Origin: Pacificibacter marinus
GTDB lineage: Bacteria > Pseudomonadota > Alphaproteobacteria > Rhodobacterales > Rhodobacteraceae
Assembly: GCF_018860665.1 (NCBI RefSeq)
Contig: NZ_JAHKPK010000055.1
Span: 62,001 to 126,000 of the forward strand
Length of the DNA: 64,000 bases
Reading direction: 5' to 3'
The notes below the pieces were generated by a model. It was not told the DNA's origin. It was given only the letters and a program-made list of their open reading frames with translations, and made no database searches. The translations under genes were made by a program, and so were the position numbers. Below, piece after piece: positions 53,674 to 62,012 of the stretch (positions are counted from its first letter, which is position 1; each line of letters opens with the position of its first letter).

Positions 53674-53814
53674 ATGGTCTGGCGCACACAGACATGCCCT
53701 ATGCAGCGCAATCAAAAAACACTCCAGCCGAGCAAAACCACAGACATGTTTTGTGGTGACTGTCGCCCACATGATGTTTTGGGCGCGTTTGGGATAGAAG
53801 GGGATCTGCAATGA
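53674..53814 (+). CDS. Candidate 46-residue protein coupled to hemP
   Basis: A short frame read directly from the sequence: it starts MVWRTQTCPMQRNQK, contains FCGDCRPHDV and ends EGDLQ. The ATG follows an ideal AAGGAG with 7-nt spacing (53661-53666). Its stop codon overlaps the hemP start as ATGA, the usual sign of translational coupling. Three cysteines, two of them as CGDC, suggest a metal or heme ligand or a redox pair. I recognise no family. It lies just downstream of the iron-box promoter. Confidence 0.5.
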   Translation: MVWRTQTCPMQRNQKTLQPSKTTDMFCGDCRPHDVLGAFGIEGDLQ

Positions 53815-53975
53815 CAGATATAGCGATCCCGACGCAGCCCCGAGATGTTGCGCGCCCCAAAACATATGACGCACAAGATTTAATGCCTGACGGGCAGCCC
53901 GCGTGCATTGTCTTAGGTGACCAGACCTATGTCTTGCGCATAACCCGCGCTGGCAAGCTCATCTTGACCAAATAG
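53811..53975 (+). CDS. hemP: Hemin uptake protein HemP
   Basis: A 54-residue protein read directly: MTDIAIPTQPRDVARPKTYD at the start and the HemP signature YVLRITRAGKLILTK at the end (residues 40-54). HemP/HmuP is a small accessory or regulatory factor of heme-receptor expression in several bacteria. AAGGGG lies 7 nt upstream of the ATG. It precedes the TonB-dependent receptor by 270 bp, with a terminator-like hairpin between them. Confidence 0.92.
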   Translation: MTDIAIPTQPRDVARPKTYDAQDLMPDGQPACIVLGDQTYVLRITRAGKLILTK

Positions 53976-54003
53976 GTCAACACGTAAAATAAAAGAATTC
54001 GTT

Positions 54004-54039
54004 GGCGGTCTACCGGTTGGTTGGCCGCCCCACTTTTTT
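54004..54039 (+). terminator. Intrinsic terminator between hemP and the receptor gene
   Basis: GGCGGTC (54004-54010) pairs with GGCCGCC (54023-54029), with one G-T wobble, around a 12-nt loop, followed 4 nt later by TTTTTT (54034-54039). It lies 28 bp beyond hemP. Either hemP is transcribed alone or this is an attenuator in front of the receptor. Confidence 0.7.
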
Positions 54040-54150
54040 GCATGACATTTCACCCACATGCGGGGGATTGCATCTGGTGCAAGATTTTAGTCATCAAGCA
54101 CAGACAAGAAATGTGGTTAAAAATGAGATAAAACCGCGGCCAATATATTC

Positions 54151-54245
54151 TTGACAAAAATAATAAGGTTAGGGTAGTTGGTCCACAAATGACGCAAGCT
54201 CCCTCCCTTGGTAGCCAGCTAAAAGGAACAACCAAGGGGACAACC
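54151..54245 (+). promoter_or_regulatory. Possible promoter and doubled ribosome binding region of the receptor gene
   Basis: A TTGACA at 54151-54156 begins an AT-rich stretch that may hold a promoter, although no good -10 is seen at 17 bp. Just before the ATG, AGGAACAACCA (54220s) and AGGGGACAACCA (54235-54246) form an imperfect direct repeat that duplicates the ribosome binding region. Confidence 0.3.
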
Positions 54246-56255
54246 ATGAGAACTCAAACAAGCTTGCGTGCGCTTATGACAACAGTCGCAGTTGCACCGG
54301 CATTGGCAGGGGCAACTTTCGCCCAAGACATCGATACGACAGATTTTGGCGACTACATCGGCGTAGTGACATTGGGGGAAAGCCGCAGGGGCATTCAGAC
54401 CGAAACCGCAACATCCGAAACCGTTATTTCGCAAGAAGAACTCGATGCGCGTCAGGCCTCTACCTTGGCCGAACTGCTCGGTACGATTCCGGGTGTGACG
54501 CTTTCAAACTCTGCCACGCCTCAGGGGTCATCTATCAACATTCGCGGCCTTGGCGCGGACGCTGGCACATACGGGTCGAACACCAAAGTCGCTGTTGTGA
54601 TCGATGGTGTCGCAAAAGGCCAAGAAGAGATCTATCGCCAAGGCAGTATTTTGACGATGGAACCAGAGTTGTTCAAAACTGTCAAAGTGATCCGTGGTCC
54701 TGGCGAAAGCTTTCGTTTTTCTGGAGGGGCGATTGGGGGAACAGTCGAAGCTGTCACCAAAGATGCGTCTGATTTTTTAGAGGATGGCGACACTTTCTCA
54801 GTTCGCCAAAAACTGGCTTATGAAAGCAATGGCGATGGATTTCTGAGCAGCTCAATCGTGGCTTGGGCCCCTGATGACAAACTCGAAGTGCTTGGATTCT
54901 ACGGTTACCGGTCCAATGACGATTACACTGACGGGTCGGGCACGACACAAGTTGATACGGCCTATGAAATGCCGTCCGCGATGCTCAAGCTCAAATACAG
55001 CGCGACCGAGGCGTTAAGCTTTACCGCATCCGTGTCGAAGACCAAGAATCGTCTAGAGGATGTGAGCTATGATTATATCGGCTCTTTGTTTGACGCGCGT
55101 GTAGATGCGGATATCGAAGACACCACAGCCTATGCGCAGGTGCAATATAATCCGCTCGACAATGATCTTGTGAATTTGACCGCTAAACTCACATATTCTG
55201 ACGAGTTGATTTCGAATATTTCAGATACGACATCTTCGACAATTTACAATGCTGACAACAGAACCGAACGATTGTCTTTGAGCGTTGAAAACGAAGCGAT
55301 CTTCGCGACAGGAAGCGCAGATCATACCGTATTGGTTGGTGCTGAAATAGGTAAGCGTACGCGTTCTTCCATCAGTCACACCGGTTCAAATGCAGGTTCG
55401 TCTCCGGGTGGAACTGATGAATTTATTGCAGTCTACGCGACAGATGAAATCGTTATGGGCAATCTCACGCTGACGCCTCAACTGCGCTTTGAGAAACAAA
55501 AAATCACTTCTGAAGGCAATGACACAGTCGCCGATGGCACGTCATATGAAAAAGACTCCACCGTAGGTGCTTTGTCTTCGCGTTACAGGCTTGGTGAAAA
55601 CTTCGCCGTGTTTGGTACGCTTGCATACAACGAGAACATGCCGATCATCGATGACCTGTCCAACGCCTTTATCGAGACATCTGAAAAAGCCACAACTGTT
55701 GAATTTGGTGTCTCTTATGACGCCGCTGATGTGTTCAAATCTGGTGACAGTGTGAAAGCCAAATTGACGGGTTTCAAAACACAAATATGGGACAACACAA
55801 CCTATTCCGATTCAACAGGCTCATACGAAGATATCGAATTGAAGGGTGTCGAATTTGAAGCCTCATACGCCACTGCGGCGTTCTATATGGATTTCAACGC
55901 CTCCCGCATTCGCGGCGAATGGGTCACGGGTGAGTATTTCAACAACACACCAAGTGACACAGCGCAGCTCACGCTTGGCAAACATTTCCTTAACGACCAG
56001 TTGGATTTGGCTGTTGAAGTTCTGCACGGGTGGTCGAATGATCGCACGACCAGCACCTCAGGGGCCACCGCAGCCAGTGACAGCTACACAGTCGCAGGTC
56101 TAACGGCGGCCTATATTCCAGACAGTGGTTTGACTCAGGGTGTGGAGTTTCGCGCATCGCTCGATAACGTCTTTGATCTTGACTACCAGCCCTATCTCAG
56201 CAGTCGATCTGCGCCTGGCCGCAATCTGACGCTTTCAATCACCAAGACATTCTAA
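54246..56255 (+). CDS. TonB-dependent heme receptor
   Basis: Outer-membrane receptor of 669 residues. Signal peptide about 1-27 (PALAGATFAQ). The plug domain lies at about 40-165, with LAELLGTIPGVTLS, NIRGLGADAG, VAVVIDGVAKGQEE and KVIRGPGESFRFSGGAIGG. A beta-barrel follows, ending in the terminal Phe typical of outer-membrane proteins (LTLSITKTF). Its place between hemP and hmuSTUV points to heme or hemoprotein as ligand. The FRAP and NPNL motifs of classical heme receptors are not obvious. The ATG at 54246 follows AAGGGGA. Confidence 0.88.
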   Translation: MRTQTSLRALMTTVAVAPALAGATFAQDIDTTDFGDYIGVVTLGESRRGIQTETATSETVISQEELDARQASTLAELLGTIPGVTLSNSATPQGSSINIRGLGADAGTYGSNTKVAVVIDGVAKGQEEIYRQGSILTMEPELFKTVKVIRGPGESFRFSGGAIGGTVEAVTKDASDFLEDGDTFSVRQKLAYESNGDGFLSSSIVAWAPDDKLEVLGFYGYRSNDDYTDGSGTTQVDTAYEMPSAMLKLKYSATEALSFTASVSKTKNRLEDVSYDYIGSLFDARVDADIEDTTAYAQVQYNPLDNDLVNLTAKLTYSDELISNISDTTSSTIYNADNRTERLSLSVENEAIFATGSADHTVLVGAEIGKRTRSSISHTGSNAGSSPGGTDEFIAVYATDEIVMGNLTLTPQLRFEKQKITSEGNDTVADGTSYEKDSTVGALSSRYRLGENFAVFGTLAYNENMPIIDDLSNAFIETSEKATTVEFGVSYDAADVFKSGDSVKAKLTGFKTQIWDNTTYSDSTGSYEDIELKGVEFEASYATAAFYMDFNASRIRGEWVTGEYFNNTPSDTAQLTLGKHFLNDQLDLAVEVLHGWSNDRTTSTSGATAASDSYTVAGLTAAYIPDSGLTQGVEFRASLDNVFDLDYQPYLSSRSAPGRNLTLSITKTF

Positions 56256-56265
56256 TCTTGGTGCT

Positions 56266-56303
56266 GGCGATGCGGCGTACCCTCGTGCGCAGCATCGCCC
56301 TTT
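56266..56303 (+). terminator. Hairpin between the receptor gene and hmuS
   Basis: GGCGATGC (56266-56273) and GCATCGCC (56292-56299) form a perfect 8-bp stem closing an 18-nt loop with its own small stem, followed by a pyrimidine-rich tail (CTTTCCCTCTTTT). It may limit readthrough from the receptor into hmuSTUV. Confidence 0.5.
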
Positions 56304-56348
56304 CCCTCTTTTGTGTTTCCACGCAATTCAAGCCAACAGGACACTGCT

Positions 56349-57404
56349 ATGACAACGCCTCTTTCCGCCACTGATATTCGCCAAGCCAAATCCGATGCCA
56401 CGATGCGAGATCGTGATCTAGCGCAAAGCTTGGGTATTTCCGAAGCCCAATTGGTTGCCGCCTTTGTTGGGCAACATGACGGTCAAAGTGTCACTCGTAT
56501 CGCTCACCATCCCGATGACGTGATGCCGCAGATCACCTCTTTGGGGGAGGTCATGGCACTCACGCGTAACGAGTCTTGTGTGCATGAACGTGTTGGCACA
56601 TTTGAGAAATACACGTCTGGCCAACACGCCTCTATGGTGCTGGGCCCCGATATCGACACCCGTATTTTTCCCAAACACTGGAGCTTCGGTTTTGCTGTTG
56701 AGACACAAACCGAAAAAGGTCTGCGCAAATCTTTGCAGTTCTTTGATGCCTCAGGCGACGCGCTGCAAAAAATTTACATGCGTGAGACGTCAAACCACGA
56801 CGCCTGGGCACCGCTTGTTGCAGCGCTGAAAATCGATGACACCAGCGACAGTTTGGAGGTTGCGCCGCGCAAGCCCGTTGAGGGCGCGCAAGGCAGTGCG
56901 GATAAACGCGATGCCTTGCTTGATGCATGGGCGACGATGACAGACACACATCAATTTAATCGTATCACGCGCAATCTTGGTATGAACCGCCTTGGGGCTT
57001 ATCGGCTTGTGTCAGGTGAAAAATGGGTGCGCCCTGTGGCCAAGGACAGCTCTGCGACCTTTTTGAATGCTGTGTCTGAAGCGCGTCAAAAGGTGATCTT
57101 GTTTGTTGGCAATCTTGGTAACATTCAAATCCATTGGGGTACGCTTGATACGATCAAACCAATGGGGCCGTGGCTTAATGTGCTTGATCCGAAATTCAAT
57201 CTGCACCTGCGCGATGACCATGTCGCCGAAGCTTATGTCGTTGAAAAACCAACCAAACGTGGCCCTGCGCTGTCATTCGAGGCCTTCGATGCAGCCGGAA
57301 ATTTGATCTTTCAATGCTTTGGTCAAAAGGCCGAAGAGGAGGATGCCGCGCGTTGGGCTAATATTTTGGCCGCATTGAACACCGAAGAAGAGGCCTTGGC
57401 ATGA
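56349..57404 (+). CDS. hmuS: Hemin-degrading factor HmuS
   Basis: A 351-residue cytoplasmic heme-binding/degrading protein of the HemS/ChuS family, made of two structural repeats. The heme-ligand His is in MTDTHQFNRI (about H201). Conserved blocks include VHERVGTFEKY (about 83-93), IFPKHWSFGFAVE and the C-terminal copy NIQIHWGTLDTIKPMGPWLN. It accepts heme from HmuUV and releases iron. The ATG at 56349 excludes a 12-codon extension. The stop overlaps the hmuT start. Confidence 0.93.
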   Translation: MTTPLSATDIRQAKSDATMRDRDLAQSLGISEAQLVAAFVGQHDGQSVTRIAHHPDDVMPQITSLGEVMALTRNESCVHERVGTFEKYTSGQHASMVLGPDIDTRIFPKHWSFGFAVETQTEKGLRKSLQFFDASGDALQKIYMRETSNHDAWAPLVAALKIDDTSDSLEVAPRKPVEGAQGSADKRDALLDAWATMTDTHQFNRITRNLGMNRLGAYRLVSGEKWVRPVAKDSSATFLNAVSEARQKVILFVGNLGNIQIHWGTLDTIKPMGPWLNVLDPKFNLHLRDDHVAEAYVVEKPTKRGPALSFEAFDAAGNLIFQCFGQKAEEEDAARWANILAALNTEEEALA

Positions 57405-58261
57405 AGTATTTCCTTGCAGCGATGGTTGTTGCCTTTCCGGCAATGGCACCGGCCGAAAGTTATCCAGATGCCAGATCTATCGTTTCCATCGGGGGCCCCG
57501 TCACAGAAGTGATTTACGCCCTCGGCGCTGGGGACCGCATTGTTGCACGCGATACCACATCGCATTTCCCAAGCGCGGTAGAAGCCCTGCCTGACGTTGG
57601 CTATATGCGCCAATTGTCAGCAGAAGGCGTGCTGTCCGTCAGTCCTGATCTTATCGTCACGCGGGATACAGCTGGTCCGCCTGAGACCTTAGATCAATTG
57701 CGCGCCGCCAACGTGCCTTTGGTTGAGGTTCACGATGCTTTCACAAAAGAAAGCGTTTTGACTTCGGTCGAAATTATCGGCGAAGCCCTTGGCAAGCAAG
57801 ATTCAGCGGCGCAGTTGTACAAACAGATCGAAGGGGCATTCATCGCGCTTGAAACAGTGGTCACGCAACAAGAAACAGCTCCGCGTGTATTGTTTATTCT
57901 GTCCAACCAAGGTGGACGGTTGAATGTTGCTGGGCGCGGCACGGGCGCGAATGGCATGATCACGCTTGCGGGCGGTGAGAACGTCATGGGCGAGGCATTT
58001 GAAGGCTACAAAATCATGAGCGATGAAGCCTTGATCGAGGCCGCTCCAGATGTCGTTTTGATGATGACAGGACGCGAAGATCATGCGGGCCGTAAAGAAG
58101 ATATCTTTGCGCTTCCGTCCTTGGCGCATAGTCCTGCTGCTTTGAATGATGCCTTCATCACCATTGACCCCGCCGCTCTTGGTTTTGGCCCCCGTACAGC
58201 CGAATTCGCAAGAGCGCTCAATGCGGATTTGGCGGTTGTGACGACGGCAAAGGCGCAGTAA
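57401..58261 (+). CDS. hmuT: Heme ABC transporter substrate-binding protein HmuT
   Basis: A 286-residue periplasmic binding protein with a signal peptide (about 1-19, MAPAES). The likely heme-ligand Tyr is Y68 in DVGYMRQLSAEG, a position conserved in HmuT/ShuT. ISIGGPVTEVIYALGAGDRIV and LITLAGGENVM-type segments mark the Fhu/BtuF fold. It delivers heme to HmuU. The start overlaps the hmuS stop by 4 bp. Confidence 0.93.
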   Translation: MKYFLAAMVVAFPAMAPAESYPDARSIVSIGGPVTEVIYALGAGDRIVARDTTSHFPSAVEALPDVGYMRQLSAEGVLSVSPDLIVTRDTAGPPETLDQLRAANVPLVEVHDAFTKESVLTSVEIIGEALGKQDSAAQLYKQIEGAFIALETVVTQQETAPRVLFILSNQGGRLNVAGRGTGANGMITLAGGENVMGEAFEGYKIMSDEALIEAAPDVVLMMTGREDHAGRKEDIFALPSLAHSPAALNDAFITIDPAALGFGPRTAEFARALNADLAVVTTAKAQ

Positions 58262-58265
58262 TCCG

Positions 58266-59369
58266 ATGGCATTTGTATCTTTTCCTGCCGTAAAACGCAC
58301 CTTGATCACTCTACGCACGCCTGCACAGCAGGGGGACCGAACGGCAAAATCTTTTGCCCTACAGGCCGGCCTATTGGTTCTTTTGCTGTTGATGATGTTG
58401 CTCAGTTTGGGTTGGGGCGCTGCGTCTGATACGGATGTCTTAGGTGCAATTGGCGCGAAATTTGGGGTTGGTTCCGCAAGCGCGCGCGACATGTCCATCG
58501 TTTGGGATATTCGTATGCCCAGAATGCTGACAGCCACTGTGGTCGGTGCCGCACTGGCGGTATCTGGCGCGGTGATGCAGGGGCTGTTTCGCAATCCGCT
58601 GGCGGACCCCGGTTTGGTCGGCATCAGCGCTGGCGCGGGTTTTGGCGCAGTTGTCGCCATCGTCTTGGGTGGGTTCTTGCCTGTAGCATTGCTCGGTCTT
58701 GTTGGACCTTATCTCATCCCCTTGGCGGCATTCTTTGGCGGCTGGGCATCTACATTAATTCTGTATCGCATTGCGACCCGTGGCGGGCGGACATCCGTGA
58801 TTACGATGTTGCTTGCAGGCATCGCGCTTGGCGCGCTTACGGGCGCTGCCACTGGTTTTTTGGTCTACCGCGCCGATGATGACCAACTGCGTGATCTGAC
58901 CTTTTGGGGCATGGGGTCGGTGGCCGGTGCGTCTTGGTTCAAACTTATGACAGCAGGTCCGATTATCATTTTGGCACTGGTTGCAACGCCGTTTTTAGCC
59001 CGCGCCCTTGATGCCTTGGCATTGGGCGAACCGGTTGCGGAACATATGGGGATCGATGTTCAACGGATGAAACGCATTTCCATCTTAAGTGTTGCCGCCT
59101 CTGTTGGTGCATCTGTCGCCATCACGGGCGGTATCGGGTTTGTGGGCATTGTTGTGCCGCATCTTTTGCGTCTCTTCCAAGGACCTGTACACCGTATGCT
59201 TCTGCCAAACGCGGCGCTCTTGGGGGCTGTGTTTCTTTTGATTGCAGACATGTTGAGCCGTGTTGTTGTGGCGCCAGCAGAACTGCCTGTCGGTATCGTA
59301 ACAGCTACAGTTGGCGGACCTTTCTTTTTGTGGATCTTGCTGAAAAATCGCGCGATGTTGGACGTTTAA
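58266..59369 (+). CDS. hmuU: Heme ABC transporter permease HmuU
   Basis: A 367-residue FecCD-family permease with about ten helices. Typical segments are WDIRMPRMLTATVVGAALAV, GAVMQGLFRNPLADPGLVGI (the family signature), and GGIGFVGIVVPHLLRL. It forms a dimer with HmuV bound. The gene starts 4 bp after hmuT. A cytoplasmic N-terminal stretch of about 35 residues precedes the first helix. Confidence 0.94.
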   Translation: MAFVSFPAVKRTLITLRTPAQQGDRTAKSFALQAGLLVLLLLMMLLSLGWGAASDTDVLGAIGAKFGVGSASARDMSIVWDIRMPRMLTATVVGAALAVSGAVMQGLFRNPLADPGLVGISAGAGFGAVVAIVLGGFLPVALLGLVGPYLIPLAAFFGGWASTLILYRIATRGGRTSVITMLLAGIALGALTGAATGFLVYRADDDQLRDLTFWGMGSVAGASWFKLMTAGPIIILALVATPFLARALDALALGEPVAEHMGIDVQRMKRISILSVAASVGASVAITGGIGFVGIVVPHLLRLFQGPVHRMLLPNAALLGAVFLLIADMLSRVVVAPAELPVGIVTATVGGPFFLWILLKNRAMLDV

Positions 59370-59371
59370 CA

Positions 59372-60181
59372 ATGTTACAAGCCAAAAATATCACGGTCAC
59401 ATTTGGTCAGCGACAAGTGTTGCAAAGCGTTGATTTCGAGGCGCGCCCAGGTGAATTGACTGCAATCGTTGGGCCCAATGGTTCTGGTAAAACCACGCTA
59501 TTGAAAGCCATCACCGGAGAAGTTCCATCGACAGGTGATGCGCTATTGGATGGGCGTTTGCTGTCAGATATGTCATCCGTAGAGCGCGCTACACGCAGGG
59601 CGGTGCTGCCACAGTCAGGAACTGTCGCCTTTCCATTCACCGTGCTGGAATTGGTGCGCCTTGGTCTGACCAGTGGTCGTGGCACCGATAGCCGAACAGC
59701 CATGGAGGCGCTGCCACACAAAGCTTTGGCGCGTGTTGGTCTGCGTGGATTTGAAGGGCGGTTTGTGCAAGATCTGTCTGGCGGAGAACGTCAGCGTGTC
59801 CAGTTGGCGCGTGTTCTGGTGCAAATATGGGATCCAGTATTGGATGGTTCTTCGCGTTGGCTTTTACTTGATGAACCCGTGTCTGCGCTCGATATCGGAC
59901 ACCAACTGGTGGTGATGGAAATCGCACGTGATTTTGCGCAAGCAGGTGGTGGGGTAATCGCAGTCATGCATGACCTCAATTTAACATCCATGTTCGCGCA
60001 CAAAGTGATTTTGCTCAACAAAGGCAAGGTGCAAAGCACCGGCACGCCGCAACATGTTCTGACGAATGAGAACTTGTCGATGTGTTATGGCTGCGCCGTG
60101 CGCACCAATACCCCGCCACCTTTGGGGGGGCCATGGATACTGCCCCAAGCGGCGTCTTGCGCTGCGGGTTTTGCAGAATGA
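59372..60181 (+). CDS. hmuV: Heme ABC transporter ATPase HmuV
   Basis: A 269-residue ATPase. Walker A GPNGSGKT (about residues 33-40), signature LSGGERQRVQLARVL, Walker B WLLLDEPVSALD, H-loop VMHDLNL. The ATG at 59372 is 2 bp beyond the hmuU stop. A Pro-rich C-terminal tail of about 25 residues (PPPLGGPW) is longer than usual. Confidence 0.94.
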   Translation: MLQAKNITVTFGQRQVLQSVDFEARPGELTAIVGPNGSGKTTLLKAITGEVPSTGDALLDGRLLSDMSSVERATRRAVLPQSGTVAFPFTVLELVRLGLTSGRGTDSRTAMEALPHKALARVGLRGFEGRFVQDLSGGERQRVQLARVLVQIWDPVLDGSSRWLLLDEPVSALDIGHQLVVMEIARDFAQAGGGVIAVMHDLNLTSMFAHKVILLNKGKVQSTGTPQHVLTNENLSMCYGCAVRTNTPPPLGGPWILPQAASCAAGFAE

Positions 60182-60203
60182 GCCACTATATGGGGAACAT
60201 AAC

Positions 60204-60605
60204 ATGACAGAGTTAACCGTTATTCCAGTCCTCAGATCGAGTGATCTGAATAAAACGTCAGCCTTCTATACTGACCAACTCGGATTTACGCCGGAACGCG
60301 TTGCGCCAGATTATCTCATTATGCGCCGAGATCAGATCGAGTTGCATTTTTGCCCACCTGATCATGCGCAATCCTATGCCGCCGACGGTACAGGTCCATT
60401 GAACACCGAAGCGCGCTGCTACATTCGTGGTGCAGGTATTGATGCGCTGCATGACGAATTCGCCGCGCGTAACGTACCAGGGTTTCGTAGCTTTGTTCAG
60501 ACCCCATGGAATATGTTTGAATTTTATGTGTCGGACCCGTCTGGCATTTTGCTTGTCTTTGGACGCTCCGCCACCGAAGGGCCTGCGCCCACTTCTCTTT
60601 CATGA
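60204..60605 (+). CDS. VOC-fold (glyoxalase/bleomycin-resistance) protein
   Basis: A 133-residue protein with the vicinal-oxygen-chelate fold: PVLRSSDLNKTSAFYTDQLGF is the classic N-terminal repeat, and metal or ligand positions lie around IELHFCPPDH and NMFEFYVSDPSG. Such proteins include bleomycin-binding proteins and dioxygenases. It is 22 bp after hmuV and 10 bp before the next gene, so it is cotranscribed with heme uptake. The reason is unclear. The ATG at 60204 is preferred; the longer upstream frame overlaps hmuV. Confidence 0.85.
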   Translation: MTELTVIPVLRSSDLNKTSAFYTDQLGFTPERVAPDYLIMRRDQIELHFCPPDHAQSYAADGTGPLNTEARCYIRGAGIDALHDEFAARNVPGFRSFVQTPWNMFEFYVSDPSGILLVFGRSATEGPAPTSLS

Positions 60606-60615
60606 TGGAGTTTTT

Positions 60616-61029
60616 ATGACCCAGACCTCACATATTATACAGGCGACCCTACTTGCGCTTGCGCTGTCATCCACCCCTGCTTTTGCCGTACAGCCTGCCG
60701 TGGTCGATTTGAACAGCATCGCGCAAACTGATAAGGCGTGCCGCCTGACCTTTACTGTCACAGCCGAGCAAGGCTTGTCCGAACTGCAAACCCAAACAGT
60801 GTTGTTTGATCAAGACGGCGCGGTGCAGACCTTTACCTTGTTTGATTTTGGGGCGGTACCGTCTCAGGGGGTGCGCGTGCGTCAGTTTGATATGCCACAG
60901 ACCCAATGCGACGATATAAAAATGGTTCTGTTCAACGAAGTGTCCATTTGTACGACGACGGATGGGGCCGCTTGCACCGTCATGCCGAGGTTTTCGTCGC
61001 GCGTTGATACCATGGAGGTTCAGCAATGA
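60616..61029 (+). CDS. Small exported protein of the heme/TonB operon, unknown
   Basis: A 137-residue protein with a signal peptide (about 1-24, SSTPAFAVQ). The mature part is predicted beta-rich with four cysteines (KACRLT, QTQCDD, SICTTT, AACTVM), which could make two disulfides. No family is recognised. Its stop overlaps the ExbB start (ATGA), so it is tightly coupled to the energy-transducing genes and could be a periplasmic partner of the system. Confidence 0.75.
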   Translation: MTQTSHIIQATLLALALSSTPAFAVQPAVVDLNSIAQTDKACRLTFTVTAEQGLSELQTQTVLFDQDGAVQTFTLFDFGAVPSQGVRVRQFDMPQTQCDDIKMVLFNEVSICTTTDGAACTVMPRFSSRVDTMEVQQ

Positions 61030-61640
61030 TTGCGATTGCTCAGGATCGTCTGTCCGAGATCGTCGCTTTGGGGGGGCCAGTTGTCGCGATCTTGTTGGGG
61101 TTTTCCGTGATCGCTTTGGCCTGTATTTTATGGAAACTCAGCGTGTTTGCGGTTGAAGGCATTGGGCCACGTGTGAGCCGTGGATTTGCACGATCCATTC
61201 TGGCGCAGATCGCCGAGGCCAAAGCAAATGGCGTCACAGAAGAGGCCTTGCGCGCACGCGCCGCTGCACGTCTGGAACGAGATTTCCAGCGGGCTGGCTC
61301 AGGTTTGCGTTTGTTAGATGTGATATCGCAAGTCGCCCCTTTGCTGGGTTTGTTCGGTACAGTTTTGGGCATGATCGACGCTTTTCGCACCCTTCAAGAG
61401 GCAGGCGGCACGGCAGACCCTGCTGTTTTGGCAGGTGGGATTTGGGTGGCCTTGGTGACAACCGCTGCAGGGCTGGTCGTGGCCATGCCTGCGTCTATGG
61501 CATTGTCGTGGTTTGATGGCCGTTTGGAACGTTTCGATCTTGTGGTTCGCGATGCGCTGGAAGAAATTCTATCCCCTCAGGTCCTTGCACAAGGCGCTGT
61601 GGATCTAACCCCAGCACGAGGTGAACATGCACCGGCGTAG
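61026..61640 (+). CDS. exbB: ExbB/TolQ-like proton channel protein
   Basis: A 204-residue MotA/TolQ/ExbB family protein with three transmembrane helices (about residues 13-34, 98-120 and 139-160). The signature segments are LLDVISQVAPLLGLFGTVLGM and GGIWVALVTTAAGLVVAMPA. With ExbD it uses the proton gradient to power TonB. It overlaps both the upstream exported protein and the downstream exbD. Confidence 0.92.
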   Translation: MIAIAQDRLSEIVALGGPVVAILLGFSVIALACILWKLSVFAVEGIGPRVSRGFARSILAQIAEAKANGVTEEALRARAAARLERDFQRAGSGLRLLDVISQVAPLLGLFGTVLGMIDAFRTLQEAGGTADPAVLAGGIWVALVTTAAGLVVAMPASMALSWFDGRLERFDLVVRDALEEILSPQVLAQGAVDLTPARGEHAPA

Positions 61641-62010
61641 TGCCAAACGACGAGGGCGGCTGTCTTTGACCTCTCTTATTGATGTCATTTTTCTGCTCTT
61701 GCTGTTTTTCATGTTGTCCTCGACGTTTTCGAAATTCGGGGACATTGAGTTGACGGTGGCAGGCGGGTCGACTCGCACGGATTTCAACGACACGGCCCTT
61801 GTTTTTGCCCGTCTCACGGCAGATGGGCTGAAAATCAATGGTCAGACAACGACCTTGGACGCCTTGCCTACCGCCATCGACCCTTTGCGGCGCAATGGGG
61901 ACGTACATTTGCTTTTATCGATTGGCCAAGACGCGCAGGCGCAGGGATTGGTCGACACATTGCAGGTTTTTAACACTTTGCCCAATGTAAAATTTGCCGT
62001 TTTGGAGTGA
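61627..62010 (+). CDS. exbD: ExbD/TolR-like protein, first copy
   Basis: A 127-residue biopolymer-transport protein with one N-terminal helix. LTSLIDVIFLLLLFFMLSSTF carries the essential membrane Asp (about residue 20). A periplasmic domain follows. The ATG at 61627 follows GAGG; a GTG two codons upstream is possible. It overlaps exbB by 14 bp. Confidence 0.92.
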   Translation: MHRRSAKRRGRLSLTSLIDVIFLLLLFFMLSSTFSKFGDIELTVAGGSTRTDFNDTALVFARLTADGLKINGQTTTLDALPTAIDPLRRNGDVHLLLSIGQDAQAQGLVDTLQVFNTLPNVKFAVLE

Positions 62011-62012
62011 TC

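Noticed and set aside
53538-53759. A 73-codon plus-strand frame across the hemP promoter region
   Set aside because: It runs through the putative promoter, lacks a ribosome binding site, and is in a different frame from the well-supported 46-codon ORF.
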